64,000 nt of DNA from positions 1-64,000 of the forward strand of contig JAEVLN010000008.1 in the NCBI GenBank assembly GCA_018350325.1, written 5' to 3'. Made by a program: the position numbers and the translations under genes. A model generated the notes under the pieces. The model worked only from the letters and a program-made list of their open reading frames with translations. It was not told where the DNA came from and ran no database searches. Of the stretch, positions 47,116 through 59,500 are shown in pieces (the stretch's first letter is position 1; each line of letters begins with the position of its first letter). Origin of the DNA: Globodera rostochiensis (lineage: Eukaryota > Nematoda > Chromadorea > Rhabditida > Heteroderidae).

Positions 47116-48339
47116 CGTTGCTGAAGAACTGATTTGATGGACAGAGATAACAACCAATTCCCTACTGAACAAATAAACATAGACCCTAAAAAATAGAAGA
47201 GAATTATATTTTTGAACAAAAAATGTGAACATCACGAGAATGTTAGCTTCATCTTCATCAGCTCAAGCATGATGATTTGAACACAATTGACCGTCAATCG
47301 TCTCAAGAGGGGCCGGTCGGCGGGTCGAGAGTCGAGAGTCATGTATTTGTGCGGGACAGGAAGAGGCGCTGGCTGTTGACCGGAGACTTTCTTCCATTGG
47401 GGCTCAAAAAGTAGAGCGGTCCGATCTGACAAATACTGCTTCGAGAGCTTTTTCTGCTGGACAGACGGAGGCGGGCGGACGACGACCCGACGATGAATGA
47501 ATATGGAGAAACAGAACATTATTTTGGATCGAACCGAACGGGTTGAAAAGGGTTATGTATATTTTGATTTTTGAATGTTGCTGAACATTCTTCCTGTTCT
47601 TGAAGAAGTTCCCCATTTTGTTTCATTTTAGGCTGCTTGGGATGCAACGTCTGGATGAATGGAGTTGCTGGACGACAGGCGGATGTCACTCTCGACAGAA
47701 TGTTCTCGACAGTTCACTTTCTTTGTTTTGGCTGTCACTCTCGCCACCCTCGGCGGTCACTGTCTCCCACACACTCTCTGTGCAGTTTCAGTGTCTCTGT
47801 CGACACCGGAGTCAGTCAGTCTGTCTGTCTTTACTCTCGCACCCTCGGGGGGTCATTCTCGTCAGCAGGACGGAAGAACTCGGAGCTCGAACGGATGGGG
47901 GGGGGGCCAAATGGTGGGACGGGAGCGGGGGGGGGGGGGGGGGAGGCTAATAAAAGCGCTCCTCCGTTGGACAAACAAAATGTTCTTCTCGCCCGCCTTC
48001 TGCTGTTGTGCTGCTGGACAAAGAATGAATTTTGGTGACGATCATTTTCCATTTTCCTCCCCAAATAGACGCGCGGAGTTATTTTTATTGACCTCCTTGA
48101 ACAATTCGCCGTTTTTGGGAGGGAATCGTTCGAATTGTTTCAATTTTCTTTTTTATATTCCAACCAAAAATGGCGCCGTCGTCTTTCCAAAAGCAATTTT
48201 AAATTTTTGTTTATTTATTTTTTATGAAAAATTAAATATTTTCGTGACAATTAATTCGGTGGGTAATTAAATGTTTCCACGTCGTTCATTGTCCATTCCA
48301 TCGGCGATAATTGCCTAATTAGTGGAGAGTGGGTGAAAA
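47116..48339. other. Upstream region of the astacin gene
   Basis: The region contains the astacin promoter and the 3' flank of the globin gene. Poly-G tracts lie at 47898-47905 and 47929-47943. Plus-strand Ser/Leu-rich frames around 47600-48000 are low in complexity and unsupported. Confidence 0.4.
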
Positions 48340-50690
48340 TTGTTTAAAATAAAAATTCAAAATGCACGCCCACCTGTTCTGCGACGCGGTAAACTTTTGT
48401 CCAGCTGTGCATTGCCGTCGCAGTGGCCTCATTTTCGCCGAGTACAGCGACAAGCTCGGCAATAAGGCCTAAAAGTTTGCATATATTGAACTTTAAAATA
48501 TATCCTAAGGCGGCGTTTAAACATTTTTTACTAAAAACTGCGTTTTTTTGTACTGACAGACGGCATTTGTGCCACTAAACCTTCGATGAAGGCATTGCGT
48601 AAAAGTGTCGCACTGCTCGTACGGATTACGTCAACAGCACCGCCACACCGGGAGTCAATTTCGGCACAAATGCGCAGAAAACCCGTGCCAGGCTCCCACA
48701 GTGAAAGTGCCTGTGCCATAGCCTCAAATTTGGAAAAAATATTCAACAAAATATTTATTAATCTTTTTCAGTTTTGCACCAACCCAAAGCAAATCGTTCA
48801 CCGCCACGGCAAAGCGTTGTTCGAGTTCGTCCTTTGTCCACAATTCTCTGCCGATTCGTCTCATTCCTTCAGAGAAAGTCTGAAATAGCTTTGATAAAAT
48901 GTCGAAGAAAATGCTAGGCTAAGAATTCGAGATAAGCCATCACTTTCTGGATTGGACACTTTTACCTGAATACCCCGTTCCCGAATTGCTGTGCCCAGGG
49001 CGTCCATTCGGCACTTTGCCTCCAGCAATGTTTGCCACTGCGCACGCAAAGTTTCCATTTCTTTGCCGATCACACAATGTGCCAAGTAATTGTGGCGTTG
49101 AACTGCGAGGCCAAATGCCAAGTTGGAGTCCATCTTGGCCCAGAGCTGAAAGCAAATCCGTAAACTTTAAATTGGCCAACAAATTTTAGGTCCAATCAAA
49201 GGCACAAAACTCCAACCCGGGCCCAGTCCTCCTCCAACTCGTCGTCCAACGCTTCCCTCGTCCCCACCACACACTCCCCAAGTGCCAAGACGAACTCTTC
49301 GCGCATCATCTGAAAAAAACTAAATAAAAAAATTGCCAAAAAGATTTTGTATCCAACCTTAAAATGGGCTTCACTGGCATCGTAGTAGAAATGATTGGCG
49401 CCCAATTCCTGTAGCAATTGGCAAAGTGAAGGCTCATCGTCCAAATTGTCCATAACCATCGTCAGGACGGCCTGAACAAACAATTAAAATAGGCATTTAC
49501 AGCGCTCGGATCGGGTAAAGGCAATTTTCAAGGACAGACATGTTGATTTTCAAGGACATAACAGAAAAATTTAGCGAAATCCAAGGACGCTCAAAAATTG
49601 TCTCCAAACCCAATTTTTGGGGTCAAATTTTGTGTTTATTTTCAAGGACAATCTTGAAAATAAGGACATTTTCAATTTTGAAAATCGAGGGTTTTCAAGG
49701 GCTGTCCTTGCTATTCAAGGACGAATCTGAACTCTGATTTAACATAAAATAAACAAAAAATCAAATACTTTCCTAAATTAAAGTTTCGTTTAAAAAATTC
49801 ATTTTGTTTTGCCTGATAAGCGTCACAGAAATGCCGGAAGGAGGCGCTCGTTAACAGTTCGTCCAATTGCTGCTTGCTTCCGTCAAAACAGCGCGCAAAT
49901 GGCCACAACGCACGCAATGGCGCGTGTCGGTGGAGCAGTCGCAGAAACATTCGCTGCAGAACCGGCACCTACGCAAATTTTTGGCTTTTGTTTATTATTT
50001 TTACCAAATTTCAATAAATTCGTGCCATCCTCCCGCCACCTGCATGCCCTGCTTGTGCAGCTGCATCCAGTGCGCGCGTGCAGCCTGCATCGGCACGAAT
50101 CGGAGAAATTCGTGGCCCAGCACCTCCTCGACCTCCGTCTTAGGCGATTGACTTCATTCAAAAATTCTGTTTCATTTTGGCATTTTACCTCCGTCCCGTC
50201 GCTCTGTCGCGGAGTGTCACTGAGGCTGTCTATCGACAATTCGATGGCGTCGTCGTCGTCGTCACCGGTTGGCGACGGATTCGGTCGGTTGGGGCCCGGC
50301 GGTGCCGAAGCGCCTGCGGCGTCGTCCGAGTCGGGCACATCCAGCGGCGGAAGAGTGACTGAAGAGAAGGAAGAGTCGGTGAACGAGCGCAAACGGACGA
50401 ACGCCATCTGTTAAAATTTCTTGGAAATATCAAAACAAAAATTCGAAGATTCATTTATGTACAAAACAATTTTCCAATTTTGAATTTGTTGAACTTTGGC
50501 ATTCTTTTGATGTCCATTATTGGTTGCCGATTGGACTGACGGCGGCGATGACGACGGCGTCGGGACGTAATTGAGCATGGACGGCGTTGAGGAGATGCCA
50601 CGGGCGATGTTGTTGGCGTTGTCGAGATCCGTGGCCAACATTGTGGACGGCGTGTCGCGGTCGGTTGGCGAACGACCAACTTTTTGCTAC
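48340..50690 (-). CDS. Nematode globin with long N- and C-terminal extensions
   Basis: Likely exons: ~50690-50499, 50407-50189, 50138-50040, 49968-49813, 49471-49358, 49309-49217, 49145-48966, ~48893-48800, ~48730-48550, ~48470-48340. A disordered Ser/Pro/Asp-rich N-terminus precedes a globin fold: VPVLQRMFLRLLHRHAPLRA, SFRHFCDAYQ (candidate distal His), AVLTMVMDNLDDEPSLCQLL, QELGANHFYYDASEAHFK (candidate proximal His) and MMREEFVLALGECV. It would bind haem; role unknown (oxygen, redox or sensing). After the globin part, frames continue in phase into about 190 helical residues (LWAKMDSNLAFGLAVQRHNY ... MHSWTKVYRVAEQ) that I do not recognise and which could belong to a second gene. The intron after 49813 needs a GC donor (CAG|GCAAAA). 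Confidence 0.75.
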
Positions 50691-50699
50691 AAAACATTT

Positions 50700-51708
50700 G
50701 TTGAATTTAATACATTCGATTTTTGCATTTTGTCAAAATTAATTCTATTTAATCATTAATTTAAATATTTCTCTAAAATTTTTTGAGTTTTTAGTAAATA
50801 AAAGAAATATAAAAAAAGAAAGGAAAGGACTGCATTCATTCATTCATTCACCTGCATCTGATACTGATGATACATAATTTTATGGCCTCAGGCGCACAGC
50901 AAAACCCCGCAGGGCATCGAATGGCAAAGAGAGCCTTTGCTGATGCCGGAAAAAGTATTTTTAATTGCGCCCGAAGGTATCAAATGGAGGAGAGGGGGAG
51001 GATTTGCGCGCGGCGGCTATTCATCCAAAGCCGCCCAACGGATGTCCATTAGCGATGGCATAACCGGCAGCCAAACATTGCCGATGGCAAAAAGCCGAAA
51101 ATTGCCATCGGCGAAAAAATCAAAAATTGAAAAATAAACGAAACTTGCAAATTATTATCAGAATAAAAAACGAATTTAAAAACAAAACAAATTTATACAA
51201 TTTACACAACACTAACTACTAAAAGGGATACCAAGACTAATACCGTATCACAGAATGGTAATTACAGGGGTACACCGACATAATGAGAGAATACGGTAAC
51301 CCGTAAATGAGTGAATGAAGACCATATTTTCGACTTTTTGCACATTTACGTCTCAAAATACGGCAAACAGTCGTTTCAATGCAATGAAAAACAATTAATT
51401 CATCCCTCAGGGCACATCCTCGGGACACCGACTGCAATCAAAAGCGACTTTGATCTAAAATATGCACAAATACATAAGCAATTTTAACCCCAAGCATGTC
51501 TCCTCCTCTACAAAGGATCAATCAATATGCATTGATTGATTTGGCTGATCAGTGATTTGATCTGATCAAAAGATCATTACAAAGTAATCTGATCAAAAAA
51601 TCATTCCCAAAGTGATCTGATCAAAAAATCATTCCCAAAGTGATCTGATGAAAAAATCATTCCCAAAGTGATCTGATCTGATCAAAAGATCATTCCCCAG
51701 ACACCTTT
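50700..51708. other. Gene-poor stretch with a tandem repeat
   Basis: AT-rich sequence precedes a GC-richer patch (50880-51110) with short frames on the plus strand, unrecognised. From about 51560 to 51690 there is a tandem repeat. I see no gene I can support. Confidence 0.4.
51560..51700. repeat. Tandem repeat of 28-bp units
   Basis: About four units carry TGATCTGATCAAAAAATC and ATTCCCAAAG, with small variants. The GATC-rich unit is partly self-complementary (TGATC/GATCA). Confidence 0.8.
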
Positions 51709-51957
51709 CTCCACCTTCGGCACAAACAGCAGCCGCCGGTGGTGATTCGTTCGTTCCAATGCCGTCATTGTTGCTGTTCTGTTCCGGCGAATTGACCTCA
51801 CGAACCCGACTTCGTTTCCTTGGCTTATCAGCGCTACCGTATCCGCCGCTTGCAGATACTGTACTACCATTGTTATCTACAGTAGACTCATCCGCCGGCG
51901 GGGTGCACGAGCTGCTGGATGAAGGCGACGTTGAGGACGAGGAGGAGGAAGTGTTTT
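51709..51957 (-). CDS. Orphan exon of a Ser-rich protein
   Basis: On the minus strand a good acceptor (CAATATTCAG) opens a frame ENTSSSSSSTSPSSSSSC... ending in a possible donor (GGAGAAAG|GTGTCT) near 51709. It has a basic cluster (DKPRKRSRVREV) that could be a nuclear signal. Neighbouring exons are not found. The donor phase does not fit the globin exon at 50690 cleanly, so it is left as an exon of an unknown gene. The hAT-like insertions just upstream (52001-52275) may have separated it from its start. Confidence 0.4.
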
Positions 51958-51992
51958 CTGAATATTGTACATAAGAAAGGCCAATGCTTCTA

Positions 51993-52214
51993 TTATTTAG
52001 TAGGGTAGCAGGGGACCCGGGACTTTTAGGAAAAACCGGGGTCGGGACTAAATTAGTTCCGGTCAAAAAAACCGGGACTAATGGACAAAAAAAAAGGTTT
52101 TTGAAAAAACCGGGACCATTTAGTGAAGCGTTTGAAAAAAACCGGGACTAAAATTTCAGTCCCAGAAAAGACATTTCAGTACTGGTCCCGGTCCCGTGCT
52201 ACCCAAGTATTTAG
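51993..52214. mobile_element. Short hAT-like MITE (element 1 of a tandem pair)
   Basis: 52001-52206 starts TAGGGTAGCAGGGGACC and ends GGTCCCGTGCTACCCAA, nearly perfect inverted repeats. The flanks TTATTTAG and GTATTTAG match at seven of eight bases. The interior is made of CCGGGAC / GTCCCGG words. Confidence 0.72.
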
Positions 52215-52283
52215 TAGTGATGCACGAGACCCAAAATTTACCGAGACTCGAGACCGAGACTCTCGTGCATCACTACTATTTAG
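52207..52283. mobile_element. 61-bp hAT-like MITE (element 2 of a tandem pair)
   Basis: 52215-52275 starts TAGTGATGCACGAGA and ends TCTCGTGCATCACTA, exact inverted repeats. The flanks GTATTTAG and CTATTTAG match at seven of eight bases. The left flank is the right duplication of element 1. Confidence 0.75.
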
Positions 52284-52811
52284 TAAATGATGCAATTTTG
52301 TAGATTTAAAAATACTTATTTAATTATCATTACCGCCACTTAATTCTTAGAAACATTCAATTCTTCTGACTCAAAATTCAAATCCAAACAAAAACTGATT
52401 GATCACTTTTTGTTCATAAAATCCGATTCCAAGGATTGCTCCAATTGGGAACACGGGCACACACAAATTTTCTCGGATTTGTGTTCGTGTGACCTTGTGG
52501 TTTTTGGTCTTGTGAATGGATGCAAGCAAAAGCGGCGGGTCGAGAGCGGCGCATTGACCCAAAAAACAGCAATCAAAGAGAGCAGTAAATGAACGCAGAA
52601 GAAGCAGTTAAGAGATAAATTATGTTTATCCGCCAAAAAGCATCCGAAAATCTGTTCCCATTGCTCACCGATATAAAAGCTGATCACAATAACAGTCTGA
52701 TCAGTTTCAAAAGGGTTAGCAGCTGATCTGATCGGGTCAATCAGCGGACGGGGGGGGGGTATCAAATAAAATTGCTTGCTGAATTTTAAATTTGGCAGCC
52801 GCCCAAGCAAA
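52284..52811. promoter_or_regulatory. Upstream region of the Tyr/Gly-rich peptide gene
   Basis: No gene is seen. It holds several TGATCTGATC-type words (52680-52745) and a G run near 52750. The ATG of the peptide follows a short purine-rich leader. Confidence 0.35.
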
Positions 52812-53340
52812 ATGAGCCGTCCTCTCGCTGTCTGTGCCCTCCTCTGTTTGCTGACTCTCTGCGCCAATGCGCAATACTATTACAACAACTATTACTATCC
52901 CAGCTACAACTACGGCTACGGCAGCAACAACGGCTACTATTATCCCAACTACTACAATAGTTACGGTGGCTACGGCAACAATTACTACGGGTACGGTGGC
53001 GGCGGTTACGGTAACTACAGAAACTACTACGGTAACTACAATAACGGTTACTCCGGCGGATATGGTAGGTTTATGCTATGGCTTACAAAAATTTTTTCGG
53101 CTTTATCAGCGAATTGCGCGAGTATTTCAGTGTTTTTTTCAGTCAGAAAAAAAACAATTTTTAGGCAGTCTGTCCAAACAATTTTTAGGCAGTCTGTCCA
53201 AACAATTTTTAGGCAGTCTGTCCAAACAATTTTTAGGCAGTCTGTCCAACGGTCTATCCAACATTTTCCGTACAGGCCATTCCGGCATTTACATGCCCGG
53301 CATTTACTGCTCTCATGCCAAAGTGTGCGGACGGAGGTGA
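52812..53340 (+). CDS. Secreted Tyr/Gly-rich peptide with coding repeats at tandem 3' splice sites
   Basis: Exon 1 (52812-53064) encodes a clear signal peptide (MSRPLAVCALLCLLTLCANA) and a mature region of Tyr, Gly and Asn (QYYYNNYYYPSYNYGYG, GGYGNNYYGYGGGGYG), reminiscent of nematode YG-rich antimicrobial-type or cuticle-associated peptides. The donor (TATG|GTAGGT) is phase 1. The second exon can start at 53165, 53189, 53213, 53237 or 53276; each follows an AG acceptor and all are in the same phase. From the first site the product adds GSLSKQFL three times, then GSLSNGLSNIFR, and ends GHSGIYMPGIYC...CGRR. Two cysteines near the end could form a bond. Role unknown. Confidence 0.82.
53165..53254 (+). 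repeat. 24-bp coding minisatellite
   Basis: Three exact units GCAGTCTGTCCAAACA + ATTTTTAG and one partial unit follow each other. Each unit ends in TTTTTAG, a nematode-like 3' splice site, immediately before the next GCAG. Confidence 0.9.
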
Positions 53341-53528
53341 ACAAAAAGGAGAGGAACGCGGACCCCGAAGAAATTGAATGATGCCAAAATGAAGAATAAA
53401 TAGATTGATAATCATTTAAATAAATTAATTCATTTTTAATATGTATATAAATAATTTTTGAATCTAAAAACTCTGATAAATTATATTGAAGATCTTGATA
53501 AACGAACTTAAAAAAGTCTTAAACTGCT

Positions 53529-56500
53529 TCAAGTACCTAAACATGACCGAGAACTGTTTTGACTTCCGTCGCTGCTGTTTGTCGTTTCATTGAAGTCCCA
53601 TTGCTTTTGCTGTTCATGCTGATGTTGTGTTGCAGGAGTTGCAGGTGCTGCTTGTTGAGGCCGTTGCTGCTGTAGCCGATTCGCTTGTTGTTGTTGTTTT
53701 GCATTACTGATCAGCTCCATCATAATTGTTGGGCCCACTTTGTTGTTGCTTTTGTTGATTCCAGCCACAATTTTGCTTCGCGCAAAAGCATCTAAATCAA
53801 TTCGCCCCCGGGGTTGTTCATCAACAGCATCATGGCCATCATCATCTTCAACATGGTCACCGACGCCGAAGGCAAACGATCGGATGATTATAGGCAGCAG
53901 GAATAGGCCATGGAACAGTCCGGTAGCCACCACCAACACCATAGTCCTAAAAAAAGTTAAAATTTTTTAGAGGTTTTTGTCTAAGCAAAAATTTTTGGGT
54001 TTCGGACCTATTTATTCAAAATTGTCTAATGTTAATTAACGAAAAGGTTTTAAAAAATTTAGAAACGAATTTAGCAATGTTTGTTCCCTCCCTTAAGCAC
54101 TTTAAACATTCACCTGGCAAACATGCGCACCACGTTGGACGGCACCAAAAGCATTACGATAATGCCGAGAAAGGTGGACACGCCCGCCTGCACGACGGGC
54201 CACCCGATGGCGCCCAGCGCATCCGAAATGCGCTCGTCGGGATCTCGACACCTGAGGGCAAAAATAAATGCTTATTATATGTATTTGAGGTGTTTAGAAA
54301 AATGGGAAATTTCCTGGATGCTTTTGCTTTCCAAAGAAAATTTTAAATTTAGCCTTTTACCGGGACCGGTATGTTCGGTAGCCAACGTGCGTAGCGAAGT
54401 CGATGCAAAGTCCGATGCTCATCAGAATGTTGACCACCGTTGTCGGGTCGAGGTCCGAACCCCAAAGGGACAAATAACCGCAGACGCCGATGTCCATGGA
54501 CACCTGGCAAGGGCAAAATTCGGAAACCAATTTAAATGTTATGAACGCACCAGCATAAAGGACACCCAGAACACGATGGCAACGTCGGCGATAAACAGAA
54601 TGCAGATGAAAATCATGGCAAGAATGGCGGTGCCCAGGGAGGACAGCTGCGAAAAGCTTTCAGATTCAAAAAATTCTGACAATATTTTAAATTGGGAAGA
54701 ATCCCCCGGACCACGACATGCCATTCTAAAGAAGTCTCGACCTTCTCGCCCCCGAAGGATTGGCCGGTTTTAAATTTAAAATTTTATAAAAATTAAAAAT
54801 TCAATTTTCTACCGTCGTGTTTTTTAGTTCGAGCATCTGGTCGCTGAAGAAGTTATTCTCGTCAAAGACCAAGGCCTAAATTTTTTTCAGAAAATTCAGC
54901 TGAATATTGGCGATATGAACCTGAAAATCGGGATATCGGGCGGTGATGTTACGCCAGAGCAGCAACAGCGAAGTGCGCACATTCCAGTCCGGGATTTTGA
55001 AGGCGGTCGTAAAGTAGAATTTGTCCACGTACTCCTTGCCATCCTCCAAAATTATAATTTATTCGTTTTTTTTTCGCAAAATTTGGTCTATTTTTGCCTA
55101 GGCCTAGGGATTAAGCGGGTAGATCTGATCGATTCCAAAAATTCCTGAACATTCATCAGGAGGATTCTTCGTTTATTTATGAATATGTATTTATTATTAA
55201 CATTTTATTAATGAGCTTCCGATCATTGACCCAATTTTAATTTCAAATTTCTTGCATATTTTAGCATTTAAATTAAATAAATTGGCACTTTTGTGTGGTG
55301 GGGTGCCCAGTGAAGGAAGGAGGCCCATTGTTTGTTGAACGAAATCTTCAGAAATGCTTTCAGCGTGTCGTAAAAGTTCTGCTCGTCCTCGGCCGCAAAG
55401 TATTGGCGGTAGTTGTTGAACTCGCGCAGCCAAAGTTGACTGGAGTTGGCGCCCATGGAGAAGGGAGTCGACTTAAAATAAATAATTTAATTAAATATAA
55501 AATATAAATTTATTTAAAACCGACCTCCAATTCTTCGACCATCCGAATAAGTCGTTCGAGCTGAATTTGTTGCATTTTAAAATTTTGTTTAAAATTAATT
55601 TAAATTACAGCTAAGGTTTTGTGATGGTTATCGAGAAGCCCAGAATTTTCACATTTTAATTGTTTAATAACAGAAAATAAGTCCGAAAAGTTGGTCATTT
55701 TTTATTTTAAAAATTTTTCTTCAAGCTTTATTTATTTTAATAAAATTTTGCAAAAGATTTTGTGCGTCTCACAAATATTTTAATTAATTTTTGCACCTGT
55801 TGGGGATGGGCCACAAAATCGGGCGCCCGATTCACATAAACGCGTCCAATAACGCCCTCCGACCAAATTCGGGACTCGGCCAATTGTAAATAATGCGTCA
55901 GCGTCGAGTCGTCCACCAAAAGTCGGCTCGGAGTCAAATTCGGCCTCAACAATGAACAGCCGTAAAAGGCCCTAAGAAATAACAAAAATTTTTTTTTTGT
56001 TTAAATCCAACAAATCATGACGAACCCAAACATGTACAGCGCGTACAACACGATGAAGCACAGCCGGGTGATGCTATGGCACAAAAATGGTGCCAAAATG
56101 TTGGCAAAAGCGTGGTGAGTCGGGGACACAAAGTTGGTGGATTTGGCCTGGGAAAATTGTTTTAAGCACAAATTAACGGCAGTCGGCGGGAAACATCTTC
56201 GAGATTCTCAAAATTTTTGTAATTAAATTTTGTTTTTTACTAAAAATATTTCACGCCCTCCCCCTCTCCGCTCACTTTGCAAATTTCTTCTTTGGACATT
56301 CGTCTCCAAACGAACAGTGAGTGGTGTCCGGCGGCTTCGCGACGTCCACCCAACGCCATGACGGCGGCAAAAAAGGTCACCTGCACAAAGGACAGGCAAT
56401 TAGTCCCAATTAAAATGTAATTATATGAGACAATCATTTCTACTCACTGTTTAATTGGCTATTATTAAAACTGGGGTTGCTCCTCTATCCCAGCAGCCCG

Positions 56501-59500
56501 TTGGCAGGTCGGAAACCCAATTTCAGAAAATTTTTGGAATCAGAAATCCAATTCCGACATTTTTGGTGTCGGAACTCCGATTTCGAAAATTTTGGGATCA
56601 GAAATCCAATTTCCGAAAATTTTTGGGGTCGTCGGCTCCCATCCCTGATGTCCACCCCGACCACCTCCAACTCGTTGACATGCCCATCCCCGGCTTCTTT
56701 CCGTCCCCGAGGGGGGCGGGAGCAACAACAATTCTATTACCATTTTTATGTGGAATGGGGAGATAAGTGAGCTAACTTTGTACAATAATTGCCTGGTATA
56801 TGTAGTCAAAGAGTATTGCAGTTGCAATGAATTTGCAAAAGATGGAAATTGCCGGAGTGGCTGAGAATGAGCCGATGCCGAAGGACATGAAGGAGGTCAG
56901 TGAGGTGACCTTTAAATTTTTGTTTAAATTTATCGTCGGTTTTATAATTTACCGTAATTGCGGAACCGGCCTCTTCCAGACTGAGTGCCATCCGACGCTC
57001 TGGACACTTTTTCGGCAAAATCCATTTTTAAATTTATGTCAATTAGTCTACCTGGTTTCGTTTTGTGTCTTGCCAAGCTCCCAACATCACGTAAGTGTCG
57101 TCCACACCAATGGCAAATGCCAGAAACGGCACCACAGTGACCTGAAATGGCAAAAATGTTCAAAAAATTTATGTTTTTAAGGGCCTGGCTGATGAACGGC
57201 ACGCCCAGCATCAGCAGAAGGCCTGCGGCACTGCCAATGGCAAGCGACGAGGAGAACAGCCCCAACAGTGCCTCCAACGGTTTGCTGGTGATCCAATCGC
57301 CAGTCATGCTGTTTTGGAATTAGGGTTGGATGCGGGGATGACGAGGACGGGGAAAACAGAGGCCATGGCACACTATTCATCCCAGTCGATGTTCCCCGGC
57401 TTGCCCATCCCCGAAAAAAATCCCCGCATCTCATCCCCGACGGGGATGTAAAAATTCATTATTCACAATTTAAAAAAGGGTTGAGTATCGCGTGCGACTT
57501 ATATTACAATAAAATTCATATTTTTTACCACGATCCGACGGTGAATGCCATCAACAACAGAATTGTCAATGATATGAACGGCAGAGTGTACGTGGTGTTC
57601 TTCTGCATCTCCGACTTCAGGATGGACAGCGAGAACAGCGAACTGCGCAACACGTGCGCACGCTCAGCCAACGCTTGCCGCAGGGCTTTCTCCACGGCCA
57701 CGCCCACCTCGTCGGCGGCATGCTGAAAGGAAATTGTGAGGTGTTGTGGGAGTTTGGGACGCCGTTTATTATTTATTTTATTGGATTTATTTATTTTTTG
57801 CTAAAAATTGTAAAATTTTTACTAAGAAACTTTAGCTTTTAATTGCTGTTTAGTATTTTTTATTTTTCCCTAAATGTTGTGCCTTTTCTGTGCCTGCCAC
57901 GTAATAGATCAGATGGACCACTTGGATCTGAAAAATGCGTCAAATTATAAACAAAAATCGTTATGTCCTAACGTATTCAAATTCTTTTAAATTATAATTA
58001 TTTATTCCCAACTAAGTAGGTCCCGACCCCAGACACCCCCCCCCCCCCCGACGCCATAGGGTTAGTCCCCGATCCCCAACCAGAGAGGCCAGATCACATT
58101 CGAGAAAATATGGCAAGCGGATCCAAAAATATGGCATCCGTTTTCGTAATAAAACAAAGAAAAAAACAATAAAAAAATTCGATTTATTGCGTGTAACTGT
58201 ACTTCTCATTAGCTTTGGCCGTGTTCAAAAGGCCATTTTGCGACAGAAAAAATCATGCGCTGAATCCAGATCAGAGTTCAGTTTTGACACAAACAATGGA
58301 ATTAACTGTTTCCGAAAAGTTGATTAGATTCAAAAAATGAGATTTCAAAATTATGGCAAGTGTAGAAATATGACAAATTCCCAAAATTATGGCATTTGCC
58401 ATAAAAAGAGGGCATTCTGGCCTCCCTGCCCCCGACACACACGCCTCCCCCGAAGAACCCCGACCCCCCCCCCCCCCCCCCCAAGGGTCGGGGACTAACC
58501 CCCAAGGGTCGGGGACTAACCCCCAAGGGTCGGGGACTAACCTTTCAGCCAGCTCATTAATCATATCGTTAATTTTATTTGTTTAAAATAATAAAAAGTG
58601 GACCACCGATTTTATGGCGTCAAAACCCTCCGCACTTTCGTTCAATTGAACTCCGTAGAAATTGGTGGGCAGAAAAAATTTGTTCTCAAAAAATTTCAGA
58701 ATTGGCCATTGCAACGCAATTCGCGGGTCCTTGCGAAGCTGAAAAAAGAGAAAAAAAGTACAATTTTTCTATCTTTTAAAAAATTAATAATTTGCAATAA
58801 TTTTATTCTTATTTAATTAATTGGATAAAAATTTTAAAATAAACGCGCCCATTTTCTTCCCACTCTTTTTTAAACAAATATTGAACGAACTATTCGACTA
58901 ATTATGTAAATAATATGCGGGCATTTTTCTCCTGTTTTTGACACATAAATTCCAAATATTTATTAGAAATTTCCCTTTTTCGTCGTATTTATTTTTACCT
59001 TTTCGCTAAAATAGGCGTCGTAGAAAAGCTGAACCGGCGAATTGCTGATCGGGCACAATTCCATACGTGCGCAAATGTCGTTGCCGAAATGGTAACTGCC
59101 GTCCGGCAATTCCACCGTCATATTGTGCAGAATTGTGTGCATTGTGGCCTACATTTAAATTAGCGATTGATTGTTCGTTTGGCATTTCGTTTTTCCTTTT
59201 CAAAAAATAAACGGAATTTACTTGGTGTTTGATTTACCTAAATAATTTTATAATAGAAATGCAAAGTTTTCAATTTAATCCAAAATAATTAGTATTAACA
59301 AATATAGCAACTTAATATTTCGTGAATATTTAAAATTTCTGCCTGAATAGCGTTGGCCACATCTCTCCTCAGCATGTTCTTCCACCACGGAGGCGAAGCA
59401 GTACCTGGTGATGAACCACCAGCATTTTGCTGAAGAAACAAATTGAATTACAAAATTTTTGAATTACAAAATTTATTTTTGTTATGTTTATAACCGCAGC

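Noticed and set aside
47600..48270. Plus-strand frames up to 203 residues rich in Ser, Leu and Cys
   Set aside because: Low complexity, run through poly-G tracts, no splice support; probably astacin upstream DNA.
49503..49740. TTCAAGGACA repeat stretch that looked like another hAT element
   Set aside because: I could not find matching termini or an 8-bp duplication, so it is not called as an element.
50867..51137. Two overlapping plus-strand frames of 61 and 66 residues
   Set aside because: No family, no splice partners and sequence with internal inverted words (GCCGATGGC/GCCATCGGC) that looks repeat-derived.
51560..51700. Regular repeats that could suggest a CRISPR array
   Set aside because: Units are directly tandem with no unique spacers, in a eukaryotic genome.
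52284..52811. Search for an ATGCCA-type gland promoter motif upstream of the secreted peptide
   Set aside because: No clear copy is seen on either strand, so no effector-type regulation is claimed.
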